Part shown: positions 41,912 to 52,339 of the stretch, piece after piece
Layout: every line of letters starts with the position of its first letter
Numbering within the stretch: the first letter of the stretch is position 1
Source: Pseudomonas vlassakiae
GTDB taxonomy: Bacteria; Pseudomonadota; Gammaproteobacteria; Pseudomonadales; Pseudomonadaceae
Direction of reading: 5' to 3'
Assembly (NCBI RefSeq): GCF_014269035.2
Contig: NZ_JABWRP020000011.1
Coordinates: 1 to 64,000, forward strand
DNA: 64,000 nt
Program-made: the position numbers and the translations under genes
Notes under the pieces: generated by a model
Databases searched by the model: none
What the model was told of the DNA's origin: nothing
Seen by the model: only the letters and a program-made list of their open reading frames with translations

Positions 41912-42087
41912 CCAGCACAGCCAACACCACTTCCACTGTGTTGCGCCATCGAAAAATACTGAGCAAAAAACACAAATCTAAACCCATATATCAGCGATAA
42001 AATCTCGCAATCCGGCTTTTTTTAAGCATTCCTCTCAATTTTTTCCCAGCGCTTGCTATCCCCCACCCCACTGGTTAAGTTGAGGGC

Positions 42088-42165
42088 ATGAAAACCTTCA
42101 GCACCCTCATCCTGCTCCGACAACACCGCAGCCTCTGCCTGGTCAGCGCCCGACTACCAGGTTGA
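42088..42165 (+). CDS. candidate leader peptide upstream of leuA
   Basis: A 25-codon frame starts at ATG 42088 with GAGGG five bases upstream and ends 75 bases before leuA. It encodes MKTFSTLILLRQHRSLCLVS and five more residues, six Leu in total. The position and Leu content suggest leucine-responsive control. The Leu codons are scattered rather than in a tight run, and no terminator with a T-run is visible before leuA, so classical attenuation is not established. Confidence 0.5.
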   Translation: MKTFSTLILLRQHRSLCLVSARLPG

Positions 42166-42240
42166 TCGCATCGCCTCGCCTGTTCATCTCGTTATCGCTC
42201 GGCAGGCCCGATCTCGGCCGCACACAAAAGGATTGCTTCC

Positions 42241-43914
42241 ATGACCATGCTCAAAGACCCATCGAAGAAATACCGCGCTTTCCCGACCATCGACCTGCCT
42301 GACCGTACCTGGCCGTCGAAGACCATCACCCAGGCGCCGATCTGGTGCAGTTCGGACCTGCGTGATGGCAACCAGTCGCTGATCGAGCCGATGGACTCGG
42401 AGAAGAAGCTGCGCTTCTGGAAGACCCTGGTGCAGGTCGGTGTGAAGGAAATCGAAGCCTCGTTCCCGTCGGCCTCGCAGACCGACTTCGACTTCGTGCG
42501 CATGCTGATCGAAGACGGCCACATCCCGGACGACACCACCATCCAGGTGCTCACCCAGGCCCGTGAAGACCTGATCGCCCGCACCTTCGAGTCGCTGCGC
42601 GGGGCGAAGAAGGCCATCGTCCACCTGTACAACGCCACCAGCCCGTCGTTCCGCCGCATCGTCTTCAACCAGGACAAGCAAGGCGTGAAGGACATCGCGG
42701 TGAACGCGGCCAAGCTGTTCGTCAAATATGCCGCCCAGCAGCCAGAAACCCAGTGGACCTTCCAATACTCGCCAGAAACCTTCAGCGCCACCGAGATGGA
42801 ATTCGCCAAGGAAGTCTGTGATGCGGTGATCGAAGTGTGGAACCCGACCCCCGAGCACAAGATCATCCTCAACCTGCCGGCCACCGTGGAAGTGTCCACG
42901 CCGAACATCTACGCCGACCAGATCGAGTGGTTCTGCCGCAACGTCAGCCGCCGCGACAGCGTAATCATCAGCCTGCACTGCCACAACGACCGTGGCACCG
43001 GCATCGCCGCCACCGAGCTGGGCCTGATGGCCGGCGCCGACCGTGCCGAAGGCTGCCTGTTCGGCAACGGCGAGCGTACCGGTAACGTAGACCTGGTGAC
43101 CCTGGCGCTGAACCTCTACACCCAAGGCATCGACCCGCTGCTGGACTTCTCCGACATCGACGGCGTGCGCAAGGTGGTCGAAGAATGCAACCAGCTGCCA
43201 GTACACCCCCGTCACCCGTACGTCGGCGACCTGGTCCACACCGCGTTCTCTGGCTCGCACCAGGACGCCATCCGCAAGGGCTTCGCCAAGCAGCAGGAAG
43301 GCGAGCTGTGGGAAGTGCCATACCTGCCGATCGACCCGGCCGACATCGGCCGCAGCTACGAGGCGGTGATCCGCGTCAACAGCCAGTCGGGCAAAGGCGG
43401 CATCACCTACCTGCTCGAGCAGGAGTACGGCATCAGCCTGCCACGTCGCATGCAGATCGAGTTCAGCCAGGTGGTGCAAGGTGAAACCGACCGCCTGGGC
43501 CTGGAAATGACCGCCCAGCAGATCTACAGCCTGCTGCACAAGGAATACCTCCAGGCCAACGCGCCCTATGCACTGGTCAGCCACCGCCTGAAGGAAGAAA
43601 ACGGCAACAGTTCGGTGGAAGTGGAAGTTGCCGGCGAAGGCGAAACCACCCTGCATTGGCACGGCAAGGGCAACGGCGCCCTGGAAGCCCTTGTCGCCGG
43701 CCTGCCGGTATCGGTAGAAATCATGGACTACAACGAGCACGCCATCAGTGCCGGCACCAATGCCAAGGCGGCGGCCTACATCGAACTGCGCGTGGCCGGC
43801 GGCCGCCCGGTGCATGGCGTGGGCATCGACGAGAACATCACCACCGCCAGCTTCAAGGCCCTGTTCAGCGCACTGAACCGCTCGCTGAGCCAGCAGGAAG
43901 CCAAGGCGGCCTGA
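42241..43914 (+). CDS. leuA: 2-isopropylmalate synthase
   Basis: LeuA condenses acetyl-CoA with 2-ketoisovalerate, the first step of leucine synthesis. The 557-residue enzyme has the TIM-barrel signatures ([15 protein letters not shown] with the metal-binding Asp, [32 protein letters not shown]) and a C-terminal regulatory domain (about 430-557) that binds leucine in this family. An AAGGA site precedes the ATG. Confidence 0.96.
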   Translation: MTMLKDPSKKYRAFPTIDLPDRTWPSKTITQAPIWCSSDLRDGNQSLIEPMDSEKKLRFWKTLVQVGVKEIEASFPSASQTDFDFVRMLIEDGHIPDDTTIQVLTQAREDLIARTFESLRGAKKAIVHLYNATSPSFRRIVFNQDKQGVKDIAVNAAKLFVKYAAQQPETQWTFQYSPETFSATEMEFAKEVCDAVIEVWNPTPEHKIILNLPATVEVSTPNIYADQIEWFCRNVSRRDSVIISLHCHNDRGTGIAATELGLMAGADRAEGCLFGNGERTGNVDLVTLALNLYTQGIDPLLDFSDIDGVRKVVEECNQLPVHPRHPYVGDLVHTAFSGSHQDAIRKGFAKQQEGELWEVPYLPIDPADIGRSYEAVIRVNSQSGKGGITYLLEQEYGISLPRRMQIEFSQVVQGETDRLGLEMTAQQIYSLLHKEYLQANAPYALVSHRLKEENGNSSVEVEVAGEGETTLHWHGKGNGALEALVAGLPVSVEIMDYNEHAISAGTNAKAAAYIELRVAGGRPVHGVGIDENITTASFKALFSALNRSLSQQEAKAA

Positions 43915-43932
43915 GCCGCACCGCAACAGACG

Positions 43933-43961
43933 AAGCCCGCATCCTTTGATGCGGGCTTTTT
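43933..43961 (+). terminator. intrinsic terminator of leuA
   Basis: AAGCCCGCATC (43933-43943) pairs with GATGCGGGCTT (43948-43958) over the 4-base loop CTTT, followed by more Ts. It is a textbook rho-independent terminator 18 bases after the leuA stop. Confidence 0.93.
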
Positions 43962-44043
43962 CATGCCTGGGCACAGCAATAATTCAGGCCAAAAAAAGGG
44001 GCGCCGACCAAGCGCCCCATAAGCCGTAAAGCACACAACAGAT

Positions 44044-44724
44044 TCAATTGGCGTCCAGCAGTGCCATCGCCTCGGCGCTGCACGCCTCGATCCGCGCCCA
44101 GTCGCCGTTCTTGATCCAGCTGCTGTCGAGCATCCAGGTGCCCCCCACGCACATCACATTGCCCAGCGCCATGTAATTGCGCACGTTGGCCGGGTTCACA
44201 CCGCCAGTCGGGCAGAAACGAATGTCACCGAACGGGCCGGCAAAGGCCTTGATCGCCGCCACGCCGCCGCTGATTTCCGCCGGGAACAGCTTGAAGCGGC
44301 GATAGCCCAGGGCATAACCCATCATGATCTCGGAGGGCGTGCTGATGCCTGGCAACAGCGGGATCTCACTGTCCACACCCGCTTCGAGGAGATCCTGGGT
44401 GATGCCCGGCGTGACGACGAACTGCGCGCCAGCGGCCTCCACCGCCGCGAACATGCCGCGATCGAGCACAGTGCCGGCGCCGACGCTCAGCTCCGGGCGC
44501 TGCTCGCGCAGCACCTGGATAGCCTTCAGGCCATGCTGCGAACGCAAGGTCACTTCCAGGGTGCGGATACCGCCAGCAGCCAGGGCGTCAGCCAACGGCA
44601 GGATGTCTTGCTCACGGGCGATGGTGATTACCGGCAGGATGCGCGCCTTTTCGCAGATGGCATCGATCCGGGCGGCTTTATCGGCCATCGAAAGCTTGGG
44701 CTGTGGGCGTTCAAGGGTGGTCAT
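44044..44724 (-). CDS. eda: KDPG aldolase
   Basis: Eda splits 2-keto-3-deoxy-6-phosphogluconate into pyruvate and glyceraldehyde-3-phosphate. I prefer the ATG at 44724 (MTTLERPQPKLSMADKAARI) because AAGGA lies upstream; an ATG at 44745 overlaps the pgl stop and is the alternative. The 226-residue protein has LEVTLRS, the SVGAGTVLD motif and the Schiff-base Lys in YRRFKLFPAE, followed by FCPTGGVN. It is the last gene of zwf-pgl-eda. Confidence 0.95.
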   Translation of the reverse strand: MTTLERPQPKLSMADKAARIDAICEKARILPVITIAREQDILPLADALAAGGIRTLEVTLRSQHGLKAIQVLREQRPELSVGAGTVLDRGMFAAVEAAGAQFVVTPGITQDLLEAGVDSEIPLLPGISTPSEIMMGYALGYRRFKLFPAEISGGVAAIKAFAGPFGDIRFCPTGGVNPANVRNYMALGNVMCVGGTWMLDSSWIKNGDWARIEACSAEAMALLDAN

Positions 44725-44741
44725 GACTGTGGATCCTTGGC

Positions 44742-45455
44742 TCATGGGCACCAGTAGATGTCCAGGGGGTCGTGAAGAAAGGCGCGAATCGGCATTTCGG
44801 AAAGGTCGTTGCCCGCCAGCGCGGCGCGCAGGGTAGCGAGTTTGCCCGGGCCTTGCACGGACAGCGCGATGAATGCCGCACTGGCCAGCAACGAGCGCGT
44901 CATCGACAGGCGCTGGTGCGGCACACTCGGGGCCAGCATCGGCAGGCAGCGGCGCGTGCTGTTCAGGGCGAGGCCTTCGGCAAGGTTGGGGCTGTCGGGG
45001 AACAGCGAGGCGGTATGGCCATCGTCCCCCATGCCCAGCACCAGCACATCGATCGGCGGCAGTTCTGCCAGGGCCTGGTCGGCGCTGAACGCGGCCGCCT
45101 CGAGGCTACCGGCCTGCTGATAGAGCCCGACGAAGCGGGCCTTGGCGGCAGCGCCCTTGAACAGGTGGCGGGCCAGCAGCCCGGCATTGCTGTCGGCGTG
45201 CTCCACCGGCACCCAGCGCTCGTCGGCCAGGCTGACGGTGACCTTGGCCCAGTCCAGCTGTTCGCCGGCCAGCTTCTCGAGGAACGGCACCGGGCTGCGA
45301 CCACCCGACAACACCACGCAGGCGTGGCCCTTGGCGGCTATGGCTGCATGCAGGCGCTCGGCCACCTCATGGGCCAGGGTTGCGGCCAATGCCTTGGCAT
45401 CCGCCAGGTCGTGCACCTGCGCGCTCGCTGGCAGCTTCAATTCAGATATCGCCAT
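44742..45455 (-). CDS. pgl: 6-phosphogluconolactonase
   Basis: Pgl hydrolyses 6-phosphoglucono-lactone made by Zwf. Starting at the ATG at 45455 ([20 protein letters not shown]), it has 237 residues and overlaps zwf by 14 bases. Visible motifs are [16 protein letters not shown], the [16 protein letters not shown] region and [14 protein letters not shown]. It sits between zwf and eda in one operon under HexR control. Confidence 0.95.
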   Translation of the reverse strand: MAISELKLPASAQVHDLADAKALAATLAHEVAERLHAAIAAKGHACVVLSGGRSPVPFLEKLAGEQLDWAKVTVSLADERWVPVEHADSNAGLLARHLFKGAAAKARFVGLYQQAGSLEAAAFSADQALAELPPIDVLVLGMGDDGHTASLFPDSPNLAEGLALNSTRRCLPMLAPSVPHQRLSMTRSLLASAAFIALSVQGPGKLATLRAALAGNDLSEMPIRAFLHDPLDIYWCP

Positions 45456-46911
45456 ACCACGCCCTCCCATCACGCGTGATCAATGCAATCGAGCTCATCG
45501 GCCCCCAGGAACCCGCCGCGTAAGGCTTGGGCGCATCGCCCGCGTTACGCCAGCCGGCGATCAACTGGTCACACCACTTCCAGGCGTACTCGATCTCGTC
45601 CTTGCGCACGAACAGGTTCTGGTTGCCCCGCATCACTTCGAGCAGCAAGCGCTCGTAGGCATCCGGGATCCGCGAACTGCGCCAGGTATCGGAAAAATTC
45701 AGTTGCAGCGGGCCACTGCGCAGTTGCATGCCCTTGTCCAGGCCCTGCTCCTTGGTCATCACCCGCAAGGATATGCCTTCGTCCGGTTGCAGGCGGATGA
45801 TCAGCTTGTTACCGATCTGCAAACGCTGTTCCGGGGCGAAGATGTAGTGCGGGGTTTCCTTGAAGTGGATGACGATCTGCGACAGCTTCTGCGGCATGCG
45901 CTTGCCGGTGCGCAGGTAGAACGGCACACCCGACCAGCGCCAGTTGCGGATGTCGGCACGCAGGGCGACGAAGGTTTCGGTGTCGCTCTGCGCGTTGGAG
46001 TTGTCTTCCTCCAGGTAGCCAGGCACCGGCTTGCCATCGCTGTAGCCGGCGATGTACTGGCCGCGCACCACGCGGGTGCTCAACCCTTCCCCGGTGATGG
46101 GCGCCAGCGCCTTGAGCACCTTGACCTTTTCGTCACGGATGCTGTCGGCCGACAACTCGCTGGGCGGGTCCATGGCAATCAGACAGAGCAGCTGCAGCAA
46201 GTGGTTCTGGATCATGTCGCGCAGCTGGCCGGCCTTGTCGAAATAGCCCCAGCGGCCCTCGATACCGACCTTCTCGGCCACGGTAATCTCCACGTGGGAG
46301 ATGGAGTTCTGGTTCCACTGGGTTTCGAACAGGCTGTTGGCAAAACGCAGGGCGATCAGGTTCTGCACGGTCTCCTTGCCCAGGTAGTGGTCGATGCGAT
46401 AGACGCGGCTTTCCGGGAAGAAGCGCGCCACGGCATCGTTGACCCGCCGTGATGACTCCAGGTCATGACCGATGGGTTTTTCCAGCACCACCCGCGTGCG
46501 CGGCGCCAGGCCGGCCTTGTCGAGGTTCTCGCAGATAGCGCCGTAGACCGCCGCCGCGGTGGCGAAGTAGGCGATCAGCGGCTGCTCGCCGGTCAGTTGT
46601 TCGGCCAGGGCCTGGTAGCCTTCGGGCTGCAGGAAGTCCAGGTGCTGGTAGCGCAGGCGGCCAAGGAAGCGCCCCAATGCAGCGGGCTCGATGTCAGCCT
46701 CGGACACATGCCGGCGCAGGTGCGCTTCGATGGTGTTCAGGTGATCTTCGGCACTTCCGGCCTCGCGGGCCAGCGCCAACAGACGGGTGTCGGCGTGCAG
46801 CAGGTTGGCACGGTCGAGCTGGTAGAGCGCAGGAAACAGCTTGCGCAAGGCCAGGTCGCCGAGTGCGCCAAACAGGGCAAAGGTGCAAGGTTCGACACTG
46901 ATCGCAGCCAT
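45442..46911 (-). CDS. zwf: glucose-6-phosphate 1-dehydrogenase
   Basis: Zwf oxidises glucose-6-phosphate with NAD(P). The 489-residue enzyme has a Rossmann motif reading [16 protein letters not shown] (most family members have GASGDL), the conserved EKPIGHD, the active-site signature [14 protein letters not shown] and the C-terminal substrate region. It is the first gene of zwf-pgl-eda, divergent from hexR across a 202-base gap containing a HexR operator. Confidence 0.96.
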   Translation of the reverse strand: MAAISVEPCTFALFGALGDLALRKLFPALYQLDRANLLHADTRLLALAREAGSAEDHLNTIEAHLRRHVSEADIEPAALGRFLGRLRYQHLDFLQPEGYQALAEQLTGEQPLIAYFATAAAVYGAICENLDKAGLAPRTRVVLEKPIGHDLESSRRVNDAVARFFPESRVYRIDHYLGKETVQNLIALRFANSLFETQWNQNSISHVEITVAEKVGIEGRWGYFDKAGQLRDMIQNHLLQLLCLIAMDPPSELSADSIRDEKVKVLKALAPITGEGLSTRVVRGQYIAGYSDGKPVPGYLEEDNSNAQSDTETFVALRADIRNWRWSGVPFYLRTGKRMPQKLSQIVIHFKETPHYIFAPEQRLQIGNKLIIRLQPDEGISLRVMTKEQGLDKGMQLRSGPLQLNFSDTWRSSRIPDAYERLLLEVMRGNQNLFVRKDEIEYAWKWCDQLIAGWRNAGDAPKPYAAGSWGPMSSIALITRDGRAWYGDI

Positions 46912-46973
46912 GATGTTGGTTCTTTCCTAAAGTTGGTCTAGGAATACCGCTTTCACACACGGTTTTCAAGGGA

Positions 46974-46998
46974 TAATGTAGTAAAAACCACAACATTA
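46974..46998. promoter_or_regulatory. HexR operator in the zwf-hexR gap
   Basis: A 25-base dyad with arms TAATGTAGT and ACAACATTA around 7 bases contains TAGT-N7-ACAA, one base off the HexR consensus TTGT-N7/8-ACAA. It lies 63 bases upstream of zwf and 116 bases upstream of hexR. HexR is known in P. putida to repress zwf until KDPG releases it. Confidence 0.85.
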
Positions 46999-47113
46999 CA
47001 TTCGAACGTTACAGACAAGTGGTACGTCAATCGCGCCGACAGTACGATAGACGACCGTGCAAAAAGCCTGCTGCTCCCACAGCCGGCTGTCTTCCCGACC
47101 CAAGGACACACCC

Positions 47114-47986
47114 ATGGACCGCGTGCGAAACCTCCTGGAACAGATCCAGGGACGCCTCGACGAGCTGAACAAGGCCGAACGCAAAGTCGCCGAAGTCATC
47201 CTGCTCAACCCGCAACAAGCCACCCGCTTCAGCATCGCCGCGCTGGCCCAGGCGGCCAAGGTCAGCGAACCGACCGTCAACCGCTTCTGCCGCTCGTTCG
47301 GCGTCAGCGGCTACCCGGAGCTCAAGCTGCAACTGGCGCAGAGCCTGGCCAGCGGTGCCGCTTACGTAAGCCGCGCAGTGGAAGCCGACGATGACCCGGC
47401 AGCCTACACCCAGAAGATCTTCGGCAGTGCCATCGCCTCGCTTGACAGCGCCTGCCAGCAACTGGACCCGCAACAGGTCAGCCGTGCCGTGGACATGATG
47501 ATCCAGGCCCGGCAGATCCACTTCTTCGGCCTCGGCGCCTCGGCACCGGTGGCGCTCGATGCCCAGCACAAGTTCTTCCGCTTCAACCTCGCGGTATCGG
47601 CCCATGCCGATGTACTGATGCAACGCATGCTGGCCTCGGTGGCACACACCGGCGACTTGTTCGTGATCATCTCCTACACCGGGCGCACCCGCGAACTGGT
47701 CGATGTGGCACGCCTGGCCCGGGAAAACGGCGCCTCGGTGCTCGGCCTGACGGCTGCCGGCTCGCCGCTGGCCCAGGCCTGCAGCCTGAGCCTGCATATC
47801 CCGCTGCCGGAGGACACCGACATCTACATGCCAATGACCTCGCGGATCATCCAGCTGACCGTGCTCGACGTGCTGGCCACCGGCATGACCCTGCGCCGTG
47901 GCGTGGACTTCCAGCCGCACCTGCGCAAGATCAAGGAAAGCCTCAACGCCAGCCGCTACCCGATCGAGGACGACGAACTCAACTGA
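47114..47986 (+). CDS. hexR: glucose catabolism repressor HexR
   Basis: HexR is an RpiR-family repressor of zwf, edd and gap-1, released by KDPG. I start at the ATG at 47114 ([20 protein letters not shown]) with AAGGA upstream, giving 290 residues. The N-terminal helix-turn-helix is visible ([20 protein letters not shown]). The SIS sugar-phosphate domain follows ([40 protein letters not shown]). Confidence 0.95.
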   Translation: MDRVRNLLEQIQGRLDELNKAERKVAEVILLNPQQATRFSIAALAQAAKVSEPTVNRFCRSFGVSGYPELKLQLAQSLASGAAYVSRAVEADDDPAAYTQKIFGSAIASLDSACQQLDPQQVSRAVDMMIQARQIHFFGLGASAPVALDAQHKFFRFNLAVSAHADVLMQRMLASVAHTGDLFVIISYTGRTRELVDVARLARENGASVLGLTAAGSPLAQACSLSLHIPLPEDTDIYMPMTSRIIQLTVLDVLATGMTLRRGVDFQPHLRKIKESLNASRYPIEDDELN

Positions 47987-48833
47987 GCCGGTGCGCCTGC
48001 AACCGCAGGTGCGCGCGCTGCCCCGGCGCCAGGCTCAGGCCCTCGCCACTGCCGCTGGCCGCCTCGACACAGACGAAACCTTGGCATTCGCGACCGCTGA
48101 CGCCCATCAGCGGCCGATTACCGGGGTGCCAGACCACGGTATCGTCACTGTCACCCGTGTCGATGCACAGCTCCCGCTCCCAGGCCGGGTCCTGCAACTG
48201 CACCCGTGGCGTACCCGGGTAAACCTTCTGGCAGCCGCCCTTGAGCTTGAGCGCGCCATCTTCACGGCAGGCCTGGCGACTCAGGCGGTCATAGCCTTCG
48301 ATATCCTCAAGCCCAGACAGCGCTATCTCGGAAACGTCACTGATGCGCCAGTAGGCCAGCAGCGCATGACTCAGCTGGCAAGGTTCGCTGTCCTGATGCT
48401 CGGTGCTCAGGCTCAGTTCCATGCGGCTGCCAAGCCTGGCGTGCAAGTCCACCTGCCAATCGCACAGGTCCAGCCGCCACTTCAGGCTGACCCCCTGCTC
48501 GTCCTCACGGCTGTCCACCAGCTTCCAGTCCAGCAAGCGCGCCCAGCCATGGGCAGGCCACAGGTCTTCACTGGGGTGACGGCCATACCAGGGCCAGCAC
48601 ACCGGCACTCCACCGCGAATCGCACCCACTTGCGGCCATTGCTCGGCGCACCACAGCCAGGGACGCTCGCCGGTCGGCTGGAAGTGCAACAGTTGCGCGC
48701 CCTGGCGGCTGAATACCGCCTGGCAACGGGGATGATCGATGATCAGCACATCGCGCTGCTGGTAACGCTCCCACTCGAACGTCGGCCGGGACCGCTGCGA
48801 GGAAAAGAAGCGATGTAGCGGATGTTCGGGCAT
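47979..48833 (-). CDS. D-hexose-6-phosphate mutarotase (YeaD-like aldose epimerase)
   Basis: The 284-residue protein belongs to the aldose 1-epimerase fold, hexose-6-phosphate branch, which equilibrates alpha and beta anomers for Zwf. Motifs include [25 protein letters not shown] and [11 protein letters not shown] (catalytic His), [10 protein letters not shown] and [16 protein letters not shown] start at the ATG at 48833. It converges on hexR and the two genes overlap by eight bases at their stops. Confidence 0.88.
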   Translation of the reverse strand: MPEHPLHRFFSSQRSRPTFEWERYQQRDVLIIDHPRCQAVFSRQGAQLLHFQPTGERPWLWCAEQWPQVGAIRGGVPVCWPWYGRHPSEDLWPAHGWARLLDWKLVDSREDEQGVSLKWRLDLCDWQVDLHARLGSRMELSLSTEHQDSEPCQLSHALLAYWRISDVSEIALSGLEDIEGYDRLSRQACREDGALKLKGGCQKVYPGTPRVQLQDPAWERELCIDTGDSDDTVVWHPGNRPLMGVSGRECQGFVCVEAASGSGEGLSLAPGQRAHLRLQAHRLS

Positions 48834-48845
48834 GGTTCCAAGCTC

Positions 48846-48853
48846 TTGTTGTT
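48846..48853 (-). promoter_or_regulatory. A-rich Hfq/Crc-type motif before the mutarotase gene
   Basis: On the minus strand AACAACAA lies 12 bases upstream of the ATG at 48833, covering the ribosome-site region. AAnAANAA-type runs are the known targets of Hfq-Crc catabolite repression in Pseudomonas. Confidence 0.5.
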
Positions 48854-48950
48854 TGAGATAGCGCTGTCTCGGCCTGTTCCCGACAACCACTGCAAGCCAG
48901 TGGGTGCCGGGAGCCGAATTTGGATTGGCGTAAATTTACAACAAGTGTGC

Positions 48951-50294
48951 TTAGAAAGACGACTGAATCTTCAAACCTGCGACCAGCGCGTTGTCCACTT
49001 CGTCCACGCCACCCGGGCTCTTGATGTACTGCAGGTTGGGCCGTACGGTCAGCCAGTTGGTGACATGAAAGCCGTAGTAGAGCTCGGCGTTGTATTCGGT
49101 GCGCTGCAGCGGCACGAAGCCTGGGTTGTCGTAATCATCGATACCGCTCTGGGCGTTGAGCAGTTCGGCGCGCTTCTTGACATCGTCATTTACATGGATA
49201 CGCGCCACGCCGAAACCGATATCGTCCTTGGGCCGAGCGTCGAAGGCACCTTTGTAGACCAGGCCGAGTTGCTGGTAGTTGTCGACCACGTTGGTGGCCT
49301 TGTCATGCACGGTGAAGTTGGCGAACAGGCTCAGCCCTCGGTTGATGTCGCCGCCATGGGCGGTGACCTGCTGCTGCGCCACCACCCACCAGCCGTGCTT
49401 GCTCGAGTGCGACTTGAAGGCCTCGCCGGTAACCGCCTGCGGGTTGCCGTTGACGTCTTCGAACACGTCGTCGGCCTTGGCCGTGCTGTAGTAATAACCC
49501 AGGCGGTACTCGCCCGGCAGGCCATTGACCTTGGGTGACCAGACCATCTCCACCGGCAGGATCGCGCCTTTGGTGCCGCTGCCGCTGAGCTTGAAGCCGT
49601 TGCCGGTCTCCAGGTTGGACGGGTTCTGTTCGAACGCACCGACCTGGACGAAAAATTCCGGGGTGATGTTGTACTTCACCCGCAGCGCCCACTGGCTGAC
49701 GGGCCAGTTGTACCAGATACCGCCGACCCAGTTGCCCACTTGCGAACCACAGAAGGCCAGGTTCTGGAAGTCGCAGGGGAAGCTGTTGAAGTCCTCGCCT
49801 TCACCGAAACGGCCAACTTTCACGTCCAGCGCGCCGTCGAAGTACTTCTGCTTGACCCACATCTGTGTCAGCCGCCAGGTCTGGCCACGGCCCCACACTT
49901 CCTGCACCGAGCTGAACTGCCCGGCACGCGGGTCGCTGATGCGGTCGTTGGACAGGTTGCGGCCACTGCGCTCAGTGATCGCCAGCTTGAACTCGGCATC
50001 GTGCCAGCCGAGGATCTTCTGCAGGTCCAGGTGCGCGCCAAGGGCGAACTGGTCGCTGTAGCGCGCGGTCTTGTCGTCGTTGTAGCCGCCATGCAGGTTG
50101 CCGGCCACCTCGCCGACATAGTCGAGGGTGAAGTCATAGCCCTTGTCCAGTAACTCGGTGCGGGCGCCGCCCCAGTCGCCGGTCATCCATTTCGACTCGC
50201 TGGAGAATGCCTCGGCAGCCTGCACCCCGCTGCTGCCAACCACGGCGAGCAGGGCCAGTGAACCCAATGTCCTGATGCGATTGCGCTGTTCCAT
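48951..50294 (-). CDS. oprB: carbohydrate-selective porin OprB
   Basis: OprB is the outer-membrane glucose porin. The 447-residue precursor has a signal peptide (LALLAVVGSSGVQA|AEAFSS) and the family start WMTGDWGGARTELLDKGYDF. Later regions FFVQVGAFEQNP and NAELYYGFHVTNWLTVRPNL, and a terminal Phe, are typical of a 16-strand barrel. It is the last gene of the gts operon, 41 bases after gtsD, and has an A-rich Hfq/Crc-like motif before its start. Confidence 0.95.
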   Translation of the reverse strand: MEQRNRIRTLGSLALLAVVGSSGVQAAEAFSSESKWMTGDWGGARTELLDKGYDFTLDYVGEVAGNLHGGYNDDKTARYSDQFALGAHLDLQKILGWHDAEFKLAITERSGRNLSNDRISDPRAGQFSSVQEVWGRGQTWRLTQMWVKQKYFDGALDVKVGRFGEGEDFNSFPCDFQNLAFCGSQVGNWVGGIWYNWPVSQWALRVKYNITPEFFVQVGAFEQNPSNLETGNGFKLSGSGTKGAILPVEMVWSPKVNGLPGEYRLGYYYSTAKADDVFEDVNGNPQAVTGEAFKSHSSKHGWWVVAQQQVTAHGGDINRGLSLFANFTVHDKATNVVDNYQQLGLVYKGAFDARPKDDIGFGVARIHVNDDVKKRAELLNAQSGIDDYDNPGFVPLQRTEYNAELYYGFHVTNWLTVRPNLQYIKSPGGVDEVDNALVAGLKIQSSF

Positions 50295-50312
50295 CCCTTT
50301 GCGTCCTCTTTT

Positions 50313-50320
50313 TTCTTATT
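50313..50320 (-). promoter_or_regulatory. A-rich Hfq/Crc-type motif before oprB
   Basis: On the minus strand AATAAGAA, followed by more A's, lies 18 bases upstream of the oprB ATG and next to the GAGGA ribosome site. It matches AAnAAnAA, the motif bound by Hfq-Crc. Confidence 0.5.
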
Positions 50321-50335
50321 GACGGTGTAGACGAG

Positions 50336-51490
50336 TTATCGGCCCTTGAAATGGGCCACGTTGTCCTTTACGGCGGTATGACTGCTGGCCAGGTGCAAAC
50401 GCTCGCCGCTGTCGGCGTCGAACAGCAGCACCCGAGCCGGGTCGAACTGCAGATCCAGGCTGTCGCCTACCCGGCAGGCAATGTCCGGCGCCAGGCGACA
50501 GCAGACCTTGGTCTGGTTGAAGGTAACGAACACCAGCAGGTCCGGCCCGGTGGGCTCGGTCACCTGCACTTCGGCGCGGATACCCGGCAGGCCATTGCCC
50601 TCGCCTGCGCCCAAGGCGATCTGTTCGGGGCGAATGCCGAGGATGATCTCGCGACCATCGAGGTCATCATTGGCCGGCCCCAACGGCAGTTCACAGCGGG
50701 CCTGGCCGCTGTCGAGCACCGCCAACAGGCGCCCGTCCTGTTTGGTCAGGCGTACCGGAATGAAGTTCATCGGCGGCGAGCCGATGAAGCTGGCGACAAA
50801 CTGGTTGGCCGGGTCGTTGTAGATCTGCTGGGGCGTGCCGAACTGCTGGATGATGCCGTCCTTCATCACCGCCACCTTGTCGCCCAGGGTCATGGCCTCG
50901 ATCTGGTCGTGGGTGACATACACCGTGGTGGTCTTCAGGCGCTGGTGCATCAGTTTCATTTCAGTGCGCATCTCGACCCGCAGCTTGGCATCGAGGTTGG
51001 ACAGCGGTTCGTCGAACAGGTAGATCTTCGGTCGCCGCGCCAGCGCCCGGCCCATGGCCACACGCTGTTGCTGGCCACCGGACAGCTGCGCCGGCTTGCG
51101 CGCGAGCAGGTGCTCGATCTGCAGCAACTTGGCCACCCGCGCCACCTCCTCGTCGATGGCGGCCTGCGGCATCTTGCGAATCTTCAGGCCGAATTCGATG
51201 TTCTCGCGCACGCTCATGGTCGGGTACAGCGCATAGGACTGGAACACCATCGCGATGTCACGATCCTTGGGGCTCATGCCGCTGACGTCCTGTTCGTCGA
51301 TGAGGATTGCACCGCCGCTGATGCTCTCCAGGCCGGCGATGCAATTCATCAGGGTCGACTTGCCGCAGCCAGAGGGGCCGACCAGGATCAGGAACTCACC
51401 GTCCTTGATCGACAGCTGGATGTCCTTGAGTGTGTCTGGCAGGCCGCTGCCGTAGGTCTTGTTCACATTGCGAAGTTCAAGCGTTGCCAT
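50336..51490 (-). CDS. gtsD: glucose ABC transporter ATPase
   Basis: This is the ATPase of the glucose/mannose ABC importer. The 384-residue protein has Walker [10 protein letters not shown] (38-46), Q-loop FQSYALYP, signature [17 protein letters not shown], Walker [16 protein letters not shown], the switch His in VYVTHDQ, and a C-terminal TOBE region typical of MalK-like sugar ATPases. It follows gtsC by three bases. Confidence 0.95.
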   Translation of the reverse strand: MATLELRNVNKTYGSGLPDTLKDIQLSIKDGEFLILVGPSGCGKSTLMNCIAGLESISGGAILIDEQDVSGMSPKDRDIAMVFQSYALYPTMSVRENIEFGLKIRKMPQAAIDEEVARVAKLLQIEHLLARKPAQLSGGQQQRVAMGRALARRPKIYLFDEPLSNLDAKLRVEMRTEMKLMHQRLKTTTVYVTHDQIEAMTLGDKVAVMKDGIIQQFGTPQQIYNDPANQFVASFIGSPPMNFIPVRLTKQDGRLLAVLDSGQARCELPLGPANDDLDGREIILGIRPEQIALGAGEGNGLPGIRAEVQVTEPTGPDLLVFVTFNQTKVCCRLAPDIACRVGDSLDLQFDPARVLLFDADSGERLHLASSHTAVKDNVAHFKGR

Positions 51491-51493
51491 GAC

Positions 51494-52339
51494 TTACCCC
51501 TTGACCGCGCCGGCGGTGAGCCCGCGGACGAAATATTTGCCTGCCACCACGTAGACCAGCAGGGTTGGCAAGCCGGCGATCATCGCCGCCGCCATGTCGA
51601 CGTTGTATTCCTTGGCCCCGGTGCTGGTGTTGACCAGGTTGTTCAGGGCCACGGTGATCGGTTGCGAGTCGCCACTGGAAAACACCACGCCGAACAGGAA
51701 GTCGTTCCAGATCTGGGTGAACTGCCAGATCAGGCAGACCATGATGATCGGCGTCGACATCGGCAGGATGATGCGGCGGAAGATGGTGAAGAAGCCGGCG
51801 CCATCCAGGCGCGCGGCCTTGACCAAGGCATCGGGGATGCTCACGTAGAAGTTGCGAAAGAACAGCGTGGTGAAGGCCAGGCCGTAGACCACGTGCACCA
51901 GCACCAGGCCGGTGGTGGTGCTGGCCAGGCCGAGCTTGCCGAGGGTGAACGACGCCGGCAGCAGGACGGTCTGGAACGGCAGGAAGCAGCCGAACAGCAA
52001 CAGGCCGAAGAACAGCTGCGAGCCGCGAAAGCGCCACATCGACAGCACATAGCCATTCAGCGCACCGATGGCGGTGGAGATCAGCACCGCCGGCACGGTG
52101 ATCATGATCGAGTTCCAGAAGTAACCACTGACCGCGCCCCAGGCCTTGACCCAGCCGATGCCGGTGATCACGGCGGGCCAGCTCAGCAGGTTGCCGGTGC
52201 TGATGTCTTCCGGGGACTTGAAGCTGGTCAGCAGCATCACCACCAGCGGCACCAGGTACAGCAGCACGGCGATCAGCAGCACCGCATGGATGGCGATGCG
52301 GCTCAGGCTCAGCGCCGGTTTTTCCGTTGGACTATGCAT
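51494..52339 (-). CDS. gtsC: glucose ABC transporter permease (second subunit)
   Basis: This is an inner-membrane permease of the glucose importer. Starting at the ATG at 52339 (MHSPTEKPALSLSRIAIHAV), it has 281 residues with six membrane helices. The EAA-type loop that contacts the ATPase is visible (IPDALVKAARLDGAGFFTIF). It overlaps gtsB by eight bases. Confidence 0.95.
   Translation of the reverse strand: MHSPTEKPALSLSRIAIHAVLLIAVLLYLVPLVVMLLTSFKSPEDISTGNLLSWPAVITGIGWVKAWGAVSGYFWNSIMITVPAVLISTAIGALNGYVLSMWRFRGSQLFFGLLLFGCFLPFQTVLLPASFTLGKLGLASTTTGLVLVHVVYGLAFTTLFFRNFYVSIPDALVKAARLDGAGFFTIFRRIILPMSTPIIMVCLIWQFTQIWNDFLFGVVFSSGDSQPITVALNNLVNTSTGAKEYNVDMAAAMIAGLPTLLVYVVAGKYFVRGLTAGAVKG

Noticed and set aside
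42166..42240. an attenuator terminator between the leader ORF and leuA
   Set aside because: Only short GC pairings (GCCTG/CAGGC) are present and there is no T-run.
42184..43974. 596-codon - strand frame opposite leuA, and similar long frames opposite guaB (35495-37210), guaA (33969-35522) and gtsD (50351-52405)
   Set aside because: All mirror conserved enzymes on the other strand; no ribosome sites or family motifs were found.
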